Assembly: GCF_016863275.1 (NCBI RefSeq) | Contig: NZ_BOOO01000017.1 | Span: 186,001-250,000, forward strand | Direction of reading: 5' to 3' | DNA: 64,000 nucleotides | Source of the DNA: Planotetraspora mira | Lineage (GTDB): Bacteria; Actinomycetota; Actinomycetes; Streptosporangiales; Streptosporangiaceae | Part shown: positions 35,302 through 43,773 of the stretch, piece after piece | Layout of the letters: each line of letters opens with the position of its first letter | How positions within the stretch are numbered: position 1 is the stretch's first letter | Translations under genes and position numbers: made by a program | Notes under the pieces: generated by a model | The model's input: the letters and a program-made list of their open reading frames with translations, nothing else | What the model was told of the DNA's origin: nothing | The model's database searches: none

Positions 35302-36534
35302 GTGCGGCGCCGTATCAAGGCACTGTTGTGGGCAATGATCGTCATCCTTCCAACCACGGTCGCCGTTCCAGCGGCGCAGGCGGCCGGCACCGCTTCCCAG
35401 GTTCCAGGGACCTTCGCCGTGACCGTCAAGGGCCAGCTTCCCGGGAGTACGCCGCAGGAACGCCGGCAATTCGCGCGCCTGGCCGTCTACAGCTTTCGCG
35501 AACCCTCGACCGATCCCTCTTTCATGAACTTCCGGATGGATGCATGGAGCTGGGACACCACCGCGACCAACTCCGACACGATCGGCAACTGCCAGACCGG
35601 CTCACTGATCGGACATAACCTCGACGGCACCGAGCCGAGTGCCGCAGACGCCAACAAGTCGGTGCAATGCGCGGCGAAGGGACTGCAGGAGCCGGCCCTA
35701 ACGCGAATGGGAACCTACTGCGGACCGAACGCCTCAGACCGCGACGCCATCAACCCCGGCGACACGTTCACCATCTACTGGCACGACAACGCGGGGAACA
35801 CGACACCGGGATGCAGCGGTTCCCAGTGGGAGCGGTGGCGATACTCTTCCCGGACTCTCGACGGCGGCAAGCTGGCGATGATCGAGATGCTCGGCGCGTC
35901 CAACGTGGACACCTCGTCCTCCTTCTACGCCGCGTCCAGCCCCTACAACCCCAACGCGCTCAATGTCGGCTGGGGCTTCGGCGGCCGCGGCGTAGGCCCG
36001 AAGGGCGGAGCGACGATCAATGAGATCGCCGACGGCATTCTGAACGACGACGTCGTTTATCACGGTTATTGGAAGCCGTGGAACAACTGGTGTTCCGATG
36101 CCGGCACCCGCAACGAGTCGGTACGCGGCGTCAGCATCAACCCCGGCCAATGGAAGAAGACCAACGGCACCTACGCCGGCTCGTCCTCCCCCAAGCTGCG
36201 GATTCACGACACCACCCGGACGGCGACGCAGCTGTATGACGTGTTCAGCTACCTGAGCGTCCCGGACAAGCAGCAATCCTCCTTCACCGACCGGAGGATC
36301 AACATGGACGTCGGAAACGACTTCAACGACAACGGCCACATCGCCGACGACTTCGGGCACACCCAGAGCGGTCTCCAGGTGATCGACAGCAGTGGTTCCA
36401 TGGTCGGCTTCGTCTCCGTCGAGGTCGGACACAACGGCGGCACGACCAACGGCGGCTACGACACCCTGAGTTCGCTGTACTACCTGCGCAGCGACATCAC
36501 ACCGACCGACCCCGTCGGCACGGTGAGGTGCTGA
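35302..36534 (+). CDS. Secreted protein of unknown function
   Basis: 410 residues from a GTG at 35302. A signal peptide is clear (arginines, then ALLWAMIVILPTTVAVPAAQA). The mature part is rich in Asn, Gly, Ser, Trp and Tyr, and has at least six cysteines, suggesting a disulfide-bonded extracellular fold. Motifs such as WHDNAGNTTPGC, GYWKPWNNWC and MDVGNDFNDNGHIADDFGHT (DxNDNG resembles a calcium-binding turn) have no family I recognise. The next gene starts three bases after the stop, so the two are an operon. Probably a cell-surface or secreted enzyme, but that is inference. Confidence 0.75.
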   Translation: MRRRIKALLWAMIVILPTTVAVPAAQAAGTASQVPGTFAVTVKGQLPGSTPQERRQFARLAVYSFREPSTDPSFMNFRMDAWSWDTTATNSDTIGNCQTGSLIGHNLDGTEPSAADANKSVQCAAKGLQEPALTRMGTYCGPNASDRDAINPGDTFTIYWHDNAGNTTPGCSGSQWERWRYSSRTLDGGKLAMIEMLGASNVDTSSSFYAASSPYNPNALNVGWGFGGRGVGPKGGATINEIADGILNDDVVYHGYWKPWNNWCSDAGTRNESVRGVSINPGQWKKTNGTYAGSSSPKLRIHDTTRTATQLYDVFSYLSVPDKQQSSFTDRRINMDVGNDFNDNGHIADDFGHTQSGLQVIDSSGSMVGFVSVEVGHNGGTTNGGYDTLSSLYYLRSDITPTDPVGTVRC

Positions 36535-36537
36535 GGC

Positions 36538-37149
36538 GTGACGAGCGTGACTAGACGATCGGCGCTCTGGGCGATCTTCGCACTGGTTGCCGCGATTGCC
36601 GGAGCCTTCGTGCTGGTCCCGCGATTGTCGGGACCGGATTATGCGGGCACCGCCGAAGAAGAGGTCATCTCGGTCGACTCTTCGACGCGTACGGCACTCA
36701 TGGAGGCGGCTGACCGCTTTCTTGAGGCAGACCCCCGCCTCAACGAGGGCGACCTTCTGGCCGCTGATGAGCCGGGCTTGAATCCCCGGGTGTTCTGCCA
36801 TGAGGACCTCATAGAGGTTCGCCGGAAAGGTCCTCGGCTGTTGGTCGGAGTCATGACCTGGTGCGAGGAACTCGCCCGTCGCGGGAACAGGCTCGTCAGC
36901 GGTACCGGCTACGGCGCGCCGCAACTCTTGACGATGGAATCGGTGAACGGACGCTTCACCGTGCAGCACGTCGACGAACCGACGGACGGTGAAGCGAACA
37001 TATCCACGACCCGCGCGATGTTCTCCCCGGAAGGCGCGCCCCGGGCAATAGAGATGGCCGGCGCCGGGTGGGACCCGGAGAACGGAATCTACGAGGAGGC
37101 GCGCAGAACTTTCGGTTTGCCGCCGGACGCCAAAGTCGTGAACCCCTGA
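36538..37149 (+). CDS. Membrane-anchored protein of unknown function
   Basis: 203 residues from a GTG at 36538. One hydrophobic segment near the N-terminus (ALWAIFALVAAIAGAFVLV) is an anchor or uncleaved signal. The rest is a soluble domain with two cysteines (VFCHEDLIEV and VMTWCEELARRG), presumably outside the membrane. I do not recognise a family. It starts three bases after the preceding secreted-protein gene and is probably translated with it, suggesting an anchor or partner for that protein. Confidence 0.7.
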   Translation: MTSVTRRSALWAIFALVAAIAGAFVLVPRLSGPDYAGTAEEEVISVDSSTRTALMEAADRFLEADPRLNEGDLLAADEPGLNPRVFCHEDLIEVRRKGPRLLVGVMTWCEELARRGNRLVSGTGYGAPQLLTMESVNGRFTVQHVDEPTDGEANISTTRAMFSPEGAPRAIEMAGAGWDPENGIYEEARRTFGLPPDAKVVNP

Positions 37150-37389
37150 TCTAACCTCGCCCCGGACGGACACCTTGGGCTCGCGAACTCCGCCTTCAGG
37201 GGCGTTGCGGCTCCCTTGATCACATCCGTTCTCACCAATCGACGAGACAGCCTCTTCGAATGTGAGGTCGGCGCCGACATCACAATCCGGGCGGCTATCT
37301 GGTCGGTATCTACGGAGACGCCGGTTTCACGCCAGGCGTCCCCTGGTGGGCATCGATGACCGCACCATCTCGATCGAAGGAGACGCGAC

Positions 37390-37824
37390 ATGTCAACAGC
37401 TCAGGAAGCGCGCAACAAGGAGACGTACCACCGCTTCCACGACGCCGTCAACAGCGGCGATCTGGAGGTCATCTCAAAGGCGATCGACGAGTTCATTCAC
37501 CCGGACGCGCGGTTCCACACGGCGGAGCCGACTGACGTGACCGCGGTGCAGGCGCAAAAGCACGTATGGGCGATCCTCCTGCGCGCGTTCCCCGACATTC
37601 ACGTAACGGTCGAGGACCTGCTCGCCGAGGGAGACAAGATCGTCGCTCGGCAGACGGTCACCGGGACCAACTCCGGTGAATACCGGGGCATGCCCCCGAC
37701 CGGCAAATCGGTCACCTACCAAGAGATCTTCATCGCCCGCTTCGCCGACGGCCAGGTCACCGACATCTGGGGAGTCGTCGACGTCTACTCACAGCTGCAG
37801 CAACTCGGCCTCATCCAGGCGTAG
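37390..37824 (+). CDS. SnoaL-like/NTF2-fold protein
   Basis: A 144-residue alpha+beta cone protein. The opening helix (NKETYHRFHDAVNSGDLEVI), then FIHPDARFHT, the WAILLRAFPDIHVTVEDLLAEGDKIVARQTVTG core and the EIFIARFADGQVTDIWGVVD strand pair are the hallmarks of the SnoaL-like polyketide-cyclase family. Most members are of unknown substrate; some are cyclases, isomerases or carrier proteins. The ATG has GAAGGAG upstream. There is no adjacent biosynthetic cluster, so a polyketide role is not supported. Confidence 0.85.
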   Translation: MSTAQEARNKETYHRFHDAVNSGDLEVISKAIDEFIHPDARFHTAEPTDVTAVQAQKHVWAILLRAFPDIHVTVEDLLAEGDKIVARQTVTGTNSGEYRGMPPTGKSVTYQEIFIARFADGQVTDIWGVVDVYSQLQQLGLIQA

Positions 37825-38032
37825 CAGCTCGCCGCCCCAGCGATTACGCATTCCCCGACCAGGTCGGGTGCGCGCGGCGTGGCCGGGCCGGCTGCAGTCG
37901 ATAGTGCCGCGTGAGATCGCGGCTCACAGCCGAGAGCACCGACACAGGACTCCCTATGTCGCCAGGCCAACCATGTGCGATGGGTGCGCGTCCTATGGGT
38001 GCGAGCTCTCCCCCAAGTCCGTGGAGCACCTC

Positions 38033-38497
38033 ATGGCCGATGAGCCAGCCACCTTCCAGGTGGGTCAACCATCTGAGCCGACCGTGCCGTCGAGGAAGCG
38101 GCCGCCGTGGTTGGGGATCGCGGTGAGCGTCGCGGTGGGCCTGGTGGTGCTGGTCGCGGCCGGCGCCTTCGCTGCCGCGAACCGGGAGGACATGCAGTCC
38201 CCGTGCGACAGGGCGATGGTCCTGGTCGGTCAGGTGGACGACATCATCGAGCACCCGGGCACGACGGTCGGATACGTCTCCCCGGACGAGACCACGCCGC
38301 TGTGGTCCACCCTGACGCAGACGGCGGATGGGCTCGCTGAGGGCTCGTATACGGACGTGGACGGCGCCCCGTCTAAGGAGCTTCAGGCCGCGTTGTTCGA
38401 GTTCGCTCAGACGTTGCCGACATCGCCGGGTGGGCTGTCGGACACGGGCGGCGATGTTCAGCAGTCGCTCCGCCACATCCGGGCCGCATGCGCGTAA
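38033..38497 (+). CDS. Small single-pass membrane protein of unknown function
   Basis: 154 residues from the ATG at 38033, which has a GGAG site seven bases before it. The frame is open upstream but lacks a ribosome site there. The layout is a short Pro-rich cytoplasmic head, a transmembrane segment (LGIAVSVAVGLVVLVAAGAFAAA), and an extracellular domain of about 100 acidic residues with two cysteines (SPCDRAMVLV and the terminal AACA). No family is recognised. The preceding gene ends about 210 bases upstream, so it is probably transcribed on its own. Confidence 0.6.
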   Translation: MADEPATFQVGQPSEPTVPSRKRPPWLGIAVSVAVGLVVLVAAGAFAAANREDMQSPCDRAMVLVGQVDDIIEHPGTTVGYVSPDETTPLWSTLTQTADGLAEGSYTDVDGAPSKELQAALFEFAQTLPTSPGGLSDTGGDVQQSLRHIRAACA

Positions 38498-38602
38498 TGC
38501 ACAGCAGGACCTTTCATCAGCAGAGCCGAGCCGGCGGGCCATGACCGTGCGCTGGATCTGGGTTGACGCCTTCGTAGATCTGGGTGGTCTCAGGCCACGC
38601 CG

Positions 38603-39418
38603 TCATTCGTCGTCGTCGTAGTCGGCGCGCGGTTGAACGAGGTCGGGCCCGCCGCTGTGCGCTGACGACACGTAGCCCTCTGGAGGGGTGGGCAGGGCGG
38701 CGACGCAGTCCGGCGAGCAGGCGTTCACCAGGAGGGGCAACGTGTCGGTGCCGGCCTGCAAGGAGATCCACGCCTGGTGGAGCCCGGCTTCGGTGATGGG
38801 CCGGTCGCAGATGCTGCACGACCGGATCACGTCGGCGCCCCATACCCCGGGGTCATCAAGGACGAGGTTCCGAACTGTCGCCCGGCCTGGCTGAAGCCGC
38901 GGGAACGGCGGCCGGATCTTGAAGTTGCCGTACAGCGAGCGCGTGCTGACCGATGTGAACCCCAGCCGCCGGCACCTGGTCAGCTCGTAGGGGAACCAGT
39001 GCAGGCGAGACGACGTGTAGGGAGTGAATTGCCGCAGGTTCGTCATGGCGCCGATCTCCGGCGGGATCCGTACGAGGTTGCTGCCGTAGAGCACCAGGTG
39101 CTTGACCTCGGTGAGCTTGGTGATGGTCGGAGGAAGGGTGATGACCTGGCGCCGTTCGGCCGGGCTGAGCTCGGCGAGAGGCCGAAACACCTCCCGGCCG
39201 TCACTCGCCGCCTCCTCCACGAGTTCGAGCAGATGCCGCCAGCCTGATGACGCGGTGTCCTGACGCTCGGCATGGAAGCGCACCACATGCGGTGGACGTA
39301 CCTCGTACTGGTCGAAACACCGGCAGATGTCCCTGGCGGCCGTGGTCTCGTCCTCGCCGACGGCGGCACACCGGTCGGCTGCCGGAGGCCGGGCGGCATC
39401 GTCCTGCATGAACGGCAC
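38603..39418 (-). CDS. Leucine-rich-repeat protein with Cys-rich C-terminal module
   Basis: 271 residues. The central section (ITKLTEVKHLVLYGSNLVRI, then PPEIGAMTNLRQFTPY) is a short leucine-rich-repeat stretch of two to three repeats. Near the C-terminus CSICDRPI and NACSPDC form a C-x2-C...C-x3-C pattern that could bind zinc. The protein ends in an acidic DYDDDE tail. No signal peptide, so probably cytoplasmic. It diverges from the TPR-like gene at 39520 with about 100 bases between, so the two may share regulation. Function unknown. Confidence 0.7.
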   Translation of the reverse strand: MPFMQDDAARPPAADRCAAVGEDETTAARDICRCFDQYEVRPPHVVRFHAERQDTASSGWRHLLELVEEAASDGREVFRPLAELSPAERRQVITLPPTITKLTEVKHLVLYGSNLVRIPPEIGAMTNLRQFTPYTSSRLHWFPYELTRCRRLGFTSVSTRSLYGNFKIRPPFPRLQPGRATVRNLVLDDPGVWGADVIRSCSICDRPITEAGLHQAWISLQAGTDTLPLLVNACSPDCVAALPTPPEGYVSSAHSGGPDLVQPRADYDDDE

Positions 39419-39519
39419 GGCCTTTCTCTGGTCGATCGGTCCGGAGATCGTGCGAGCCGTCCGCCAAGCCGCGGATATGCCCGTTGCATTAATGAAGGCG
39501 AAGATTATCTTGTAGGAGC

Positions 39520-40467
39520 ATGAGAAGCAGAGTTCCTGACGAGTGGGTTCGACAGGCGGAGGGAAACGCCGAAGGTGCGACGCGCGCCTTCGAGCAAGGC
39601 CGATTCGAACAAGCTCTGCGGATGGCCGACGAGGCGGTGCGGCTCTCTCAGAAGATCTGCAAGCGCCAGCCCGGCGTCGGCCTGTGGATCGACCAGCTCA
39701 CCTCGCGCCTGCGTACACGGGCCGAGATACGGCAGGCGATCGGCCACCACCGCGCCGCCATGGCGGACGCCCATGAAGCGATCACGGCGCATGAAGCGGG
39801 CGGCAACCCGAAGTACTCCCTGTTGGTGCCCGACCTGCACATCCTGCTCGCCGAACTGCACGCGGCCCTCGGCGAGCGGGAGCCGGCGCTTCGCCACAGC
39901 GAGGCGATCGAGCAGTTTCGCCAGGCACTCCAATCCGGCGACGAGAACACCCACCTGATCACGGCCCGCACCCTGAGCCGATACGCCGCCATCATGCTCC
40001 TTCTCGGCGACCACGAGCGCGCCGAGAGCGCGGCGCGGGAGTGCGTCACGATACTGCGACCGCGCATCGCCCAGATCAGCCGGATCACCGACATCGTCAT
40101 CTTCGGCCGCATGGTGTATCACCTCGCGCAGAACACCGATCCGCTGGACGCCGAGGCCGCGGCGAAGCTGATACCGCTGATGCAAGACGGGATCGACCAG
40201 ATGGCCAGGACCGTCTCCCCGTCTCCGCTGGCCTACACCGACCCGGATCAGCGAGACCGCGCGTTGGGCGTGCTCAACCTGCTCGAACACCAGGGAAAGC
40301 TGCTCACCGTATTAGGCGCACCACGAGCCGCGGCCGTGTTCGAACATCACTCCTACCACCTGATCGACGAGCCGGTGCGGACGTGGCCGGAGATACTGGC
40401 CGCGCTCCGGGAGGTCACGGACGAGGCGGTGCGCCTTCGCGCCGATCCACCCGTGCTCGGTTCCTGA
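39520..40467 (+). CDS. TPR-like helical repeat protein
   Basis: 315 residues, almost entirely predicted helix. Paired helices with TPR spacing are visible: EGNAEGATRAFEQGRFEQAL, then ADEAVRLSQKI, and SRYAAIMLLLGDHERAESAA. No enzymatic motif is present. The ATG at 39520 has an AGGAG site six bases upstream. TPR proteins of this size mediate protein contacts; here the divergent LRR protein is the only obvious candidate partner. The amino-acid pattern resembles the TPR part of large actinobacterial regulators, but without a DNA-binding or ATPase domain. Confidence 0.7.
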   Translation: MRSRVPDEWVRQAEGNAEGATRAFEQGRFEQALRMADEAVRLSQKICKRQPGVGLWIDQLTSRLRTRAEIRQAIGHHRAAMADAHEAITAHEAGGNPKYSLLVPDLHILLAELHAALGEREPALRHSEAIEQFRQALQSGDENTHLITARTLSRYAAIMLLLGDHERAESAARECVTILRPRIAQISRITDIVIFGRMVYHLAQNTDPLDAEAAAKLIPLMQDGIDQMARTVSPSPLAYTDPDQRDRALGVLNLLEHQGKLLTVLGAPRAAAVFEHHSYHLIDEPVRTWPEILAALREVTDEAVRLRADPPVLGS

Positions 40468-40481
40468 CGGCACCGGCTTCG

Positions 40482-40547
40482 CGACACCGCACCAACGCTG
40501 ACGCTGCGCCAGAGCTGACACTGCGCCAACGCTGACACCGCGCCAGA
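40482..40547. repeat. 17-bp tandem repeat, about four copies
   Basis: Three units at 40497-40513, 40514-40530 and 40531-40547 share GCTGAC and GCGCCA with variable bases between (for example GCTGACACTGCGCCAAC). A diverged partial unit precedes them. They lie in the short space between the TPR-like and XRE genes. Confidence 0.8.
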
Positions 40548-40567
40548 GCCACGGCTCGGAGATGGAA

Positions 40568-41395
40568 TCACCGGCTGCTGACGGCCAGCCAGCCCAGCTT
40601 GGCCAGCCCTGCCGCGGACGGGCTGCCGGGCTCGGCCTGACCGACGACCAGAACATGCCCGGGGGCACTGTTGATCGTGAACCCTTCGAAGTGAAGGGCG
40701 AGGTCGCCGACATCGTGGTGGTGCAGACGAATGGACTCATGGGTCCTGACATGGACGTCGTGGCGGGCCCACAGCCGTCGGAAGGTCTCGCTTCCACGTG
40801 ACAGCTCCTCGACCAGTTCGAGCAGGAACGGGTCGTCGCCACCCGCTCCCACCATGGCGCGAAGATGGGCCGCGTAGGCGTAGGCCTCCCGTTCCCAGTC
40901 AGTGGGGAGGAACTCCTGCGCCGCGGGGTTGAGGAACACCAGCCGCATCATGTTGTCGCTGTTCTCGAGCCACCCGCAGACAGCGGCGGACAGCGTGTTC
41001 CTGGCGAGCACGTCCCACCGGCGGTTCACGATGAACGCCGGCGTGTGCTCCCACGCGTCGACGAGTTGGAGCAAGTGGGAATCGACGTGGTCGGCCCGGC
41101 CCATCCGACTGCGCCGGGACCTCCGACCGCGAGCGAGTTCGTACAGGTGATCGGTGGCGTCCAGGTCGAGTAGGAGCGCCTGGGCCAGGGCGTCGAGCAC
41201 CTGATCCGACGGATGTCGTTCTCTGCCCTGCTCCAGCCGGGTGTAGTAGTCGGTGCTGACGCCGGCCAGCATCGCGACCTCGTCGCGGCGTAGCCCGGGC
41301 GTCCGGCGACGGTCCCCGACCTCCGGCAGGCCCACCTGATCGACGGTGGTGACCCGGCGCCGGGCACGGAGGAACTCGCCCAGGGAACTCCTCAT
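40568..41395 (-). CDS. XRE-family regulator with MmyB-like ligand domain
   Basis: A 275-residue regulator. The N-terminal helix-turn-helix contains TPGLRRDEVAMLAGVSTDYY and TRLEQGRERHPSDQVLDALA, which is diagnostic of the actinobacterial XRE/MmyB group. The C-terminal domain (AFIVNRRWDVLARNTLSAAV, then a PAAQEF-type segment, then HHHDVGDLAL) is the MmyB-like PAS-related ligand-binding domain, which can bind fatty acids. The ATG at 41395 gives the standard N-terminus. A perfect CGTATATACG palindrome at 41453-41462 lies about 60 bases upstream and may mark its promoter. Confidence 0.87.
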   Translation of the reverse strand: MRSSLGEFLRARRRVTTVDQVGLPEVGDRRRTPGLRRDEVAMLAGVSTDYYTRLEQGRERHPSDQVLDALAQALLLDLDATDHLYELARGRRSRRSRMGRADHVDSHLLQLVDAWEHTPAFIVNRRWDVLARNTLSAAVCGWLENSDNMMRLVFLNPAAQEFLPTDWEREAYAYAAHLRAMVGAGGDDPFLLELVEELSRGSETFRRLWARHDVHVRTHESIRLHHHDVGDLALHFEGFTINSAPGHVLVVGQAEPGSPSAAGLAKLGWLAVSSR

Positions 41396-41494
41396 GTCGG
41401 ACACAGTAGGAAATCCCAGGTCAATGCCGGGCAAATGATGGCTCAGCCTTTGCGTATATACGGGGCGCTCTCGACGTCGACCGGCGGACGGCGA

Positions 41495-42136
41495 TCACGG
41501 CGTCATTGGGTGGGCGGTCACCCGAAACGACCGGGCGACGGCGGCCGCGGCTTCGGCGAGCATCGACTCGACACGTGCGGTCGCCTCCTCGGAGGGGAGT
41601 CCCGCGATCGCGGCGCGAGCCTCGGGCGAGGTCGCCAGCCGGACGATGCCGACGAGTTGGATCGCGTGCATGCGGTGTCGCGGTGTCGCCTCCGTGCCGG
41701 CCTCGCGGGCCAATTCCGCGGTGATCCGGTCCTCGAAGTCGGCCCACATCCGAAGCAGACCCGACTGGAGCGCCGCCGACTGACCGTAGCCGCGGTGGAA
41801 GCCTTCCAGGCCCGGGGTGCCGTCGCCGCCGCCCAGCGCCGCGATCAGCACTCCGGCCACCACCTCCGCCGCCGCCGTACCGGCCGGACGGTTCGCCAGC
41901 CCTTCGAGGAGGGCTTCAATGAGCCGTTTGTCGGCGAAGGCGAGGTCCTCCTTCGACCGGAAGTAGACGAAGAGCGTCTTCACCGACACGTTCGCCGCGT
42001 CCGCGATCTCCGCCACCGTCACCGCGTCGAAACCGCGCTCCTCGAACAACCGCTCCGCGGCGTCGATCAACGACTGACGGGTCATCGCCTTCTTGCGTTC
42101 CCGCAGCGGGGGTTTCGTGTCGGCGGTCATCGGCAC
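41495..42136 (-). CDS. TetR-family repressor, divergent from the DHA2 efflux pump
   Basis: 213 residues (an ATG two codons later is equally possible). The N-terminal helix-turn-helix reads QSLIDAAERLFEERGFDAVT, then VAEIADAANVSVKTLFVYFR, as in TetR. The C-terminal ligand domain is variable. It is divergent from the efflux pump gene with a palindrome and a clear promoter in between, the classical arrangement for a local repressor of an exporter. The pump substrate probably acts as the inducer. Confidence 0.9.
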   Translation of the reverse strand: MPMTADTKPPLRERKKAMTRQSLIDAAERLFEERGFDAVTVAEIADAANVSVKTLFVYFRSKEDLAFADKRLIEALLEGLANRPAGTAAAEVVAGVLIAALGGGDGTPGLEGFHRGYGQSAALQSGLLRMWADFEDRITAELAREAGTEATPRHRMHAIQLVGIVRLATSPEARAAIAGLPSEEATARVESMLAEAAAAVARSFRVTAHPMTP

Positions 42137-42189
42137 AGTCTATGCGCGAAGAACAGTCAGTCACGTTCCTCAGCCATGGCGATACTGGA

Positions 42190-42218
42190 TTGACACCATT
42201 TAGGTGAGTGACTTACCT
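42190..42218 (+). promoter_or_regulatory. Efflux-pump promoter with overlapping TetR operator
   Basis: TTGACA at 42190-42195, a 17-base spacer and TTACCT at 42213-42218 form a promoter. AGGTGAGTGACTTACCT at 42202-42218 is an imperfect 17-bp palindrome (AGGT-AGT/ACT-ACCT symmetric) lying across the spacer and -10 box. A further TAGGTGAG/CTCACCTA pair extends to 42236. TetR bound here would block the polymerase. Confidence 0.7.
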
Positions 42219-42252
42219 TTCACATCTGCTCACCTACAGAACGGATCTCGCC

Positions 42253-43701
42253 GTGCCGACGACCACGCCGCCCCTGCTCACCCATCGCGCGATCATGGCG
42301 ATCCTCGTCCCGCTGATGCTCGTGCTGTTCATCTCGAACCTCGACCAGACGATCGTCGCGACCGCCCTGCCGACCATCGGCAAGGAACTCGGCGGCGCCG
42401 ATCAGATCTCCTGGGTGGCATCCGCGTATCTGCTCACCAGCGCCGTCACGACACTGCTGTTCGGCAAGCTCGGCGACATGTTCGGCCGGAAGCGGATCTT
42501 CCTCGTCTCGATCGTGGTCTTCCTGATCGGCTCGGTCCTGGCCGCGGCCTCAGGGAACATGCTCTGGCTGATCACCTTCCGTGCCTTCCAGGGCATCGGC
42601 GGAGGAGGCCTGAACTCCCTGGTGATGGCGATCGTCGGCGACATCGTGCCGGCCCGGCAACGCTCCCGATACCAGGCCTACACGGGCATCGTCGCCACTC
42701 TCGCGCTGATCGCCGGCCCGTTCCTCGGCGGCCTGTTCGCGGACACGGTCTCCTGGCGGTGGATCTTCTACATCAACATCCCGATCGGAGCGTTCGCGAT
42801 CATCATGATCGCCCTCCGTGTCCACCTGCCCCGGCGTACCGGCCCACGCGGCCGCGTCGACGTCGCCGGGGGCCTGCTCGCCGCGATGGTGACCACAACG
42901 GTCCTGCTGTTCACCACTTTCGGCGGCCCTGTCCATTCCTGGGACTCACCCTTGATCCTCGGCCTCGCCGGGGTCAGCGTCGCAGGCCTCGCCGCCTACA
43001 TCCTCGTCGAACGGCGGGCGTCGGAACCGATCACACCGCTCAGCCTGTTCCGATCGGGCATCTTCACCATCTCCTCGATCCAGTTCGGGTTCGCCTCCCT
43101 GGTCCTGTTCGTCGCGATGCTGTACGTTCCGCTGTTCCTGCAGACCGTGCAGGGATACTCCGCATTCGTGGCGGGGCTGTTCCTGATCCCGATGCTCCTC
43201 GGCCTCGTCGTCGCCACCGCGATCGCCGGGCCGTTCATCACGAGAACCGGCCGATACAAGATCTACCCGGTGATCGGGTCCGCGCTGGCGGGCCTGTCGA
43301 TGTGGGCGGTCAGTCTCGCGGCTCAGGAAACCCCGGCATGGGCGATCATCGTGCCGCTGACCCTCGCCGGCGCCGGAATCGGATTCATGATCCAGGTCGC
43401 CCTCCTCGCCGGGCAGAACGCCGTCGAACACCGGCACCTGGGCACCGCGACCGGGGCGCTGAACTTCTTCAAGAGCATCGGCGGCGCGTTCGGCGCGGCG
43501 ATCTTCGGCGCCATTCTCACCACCGCCATGGGCTCACACCCCACTCCCCTCTCGACCCTGCACGCGTTCCAGACGGTGTTCCTCTGGTCCGCCCCCTTCA
43601 TGATCGCTTCCTTCGTCCTGGCCCTCGTCATGCGGGAGAAGCCGCTGTCGGAGGAGATGATCGAGGTCGCCGAGGGCAGGGTCGAGGTCCCCGAATACTG
43701 A
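42253..43701 (+). CDS. DHA2-family MFS drug efflux pump
   Basis: About 482 residues with 14 predicted membrane helices. The first helix begins AIMAILVPLMLVLFISNLDQ and contains the DHA2 motif LDQTIVATALPTI. GKLGDMFGRKRIF is MFS motif A, and the antiporter-type segment around LALIAGPFLGGLF follows. The GTG at 42253 is preferred because the longer frame from 42208 would start inside the promoter/operator and upstream of the expected transcription start. Such pumps exchange drugs or metabolites for protons. The aldo-keto reductase gene follows 72 bases downstream. Confidence 0.92.
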   Translation: MPTTTPPLLTHRAIMAILVPLMLVLFISNLDQTIVATALPTIGKELGGADQISWVASAYLLTSAVTTLLFGKLGDMFGRKRIFLVSIVVFLIGSVLAAASGNMLWLITFRAFQGIGGGGLNSLVMAIVGDIVPARQRSRYQAYTGIVATLALIAGPFLGGLFADTVSWRWIFYINIPIGAFAIIMIALRVHLPRRTGPRGRVDVAGGLLAAMVTTTVLLFTTFGGPVHSWDSPLILGLAGVSVAGLAAYILVERRASEPITPLSLFRSGIFTISSIQFGFASLVLFVAMLYVPLFLQTVQGYSAFVAGLFLIPMLLGLVVATAIAGPFITRTGRYKIYPVIGSALAGLSMWAVSLAAQETPAWAIIVPLTLAGAGIGFMIQVALLAGQNAVEHRHLGTATGALNFFKSIGGAFGAAIFGAILTTAMGSHPTPLSTLHAFQTVFLWSAPFMIASFVLALVMREKPLSEEMIEVAEGRVEVPEY

Positions 43702-43773
43702 CCCACGCCGCCGATCAGCTGCTCATTCCTGCCTATTCTGGGCAAAGTACGAGATCGAGATGGGAGCGCACTG

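Noticed and set aside
41453-41462. CGTATATACG palindrome considered as a regulator operator
   Set aside because: Ten bases of AT-rich alternation can arise as part of a -10 region for the XRE gene; there is no second copy to support an operator.
42208-42252. Earlier in-frame GTG for the efflux pump
   Set aside because: It lies inside the operator and before the predicted transcription start.
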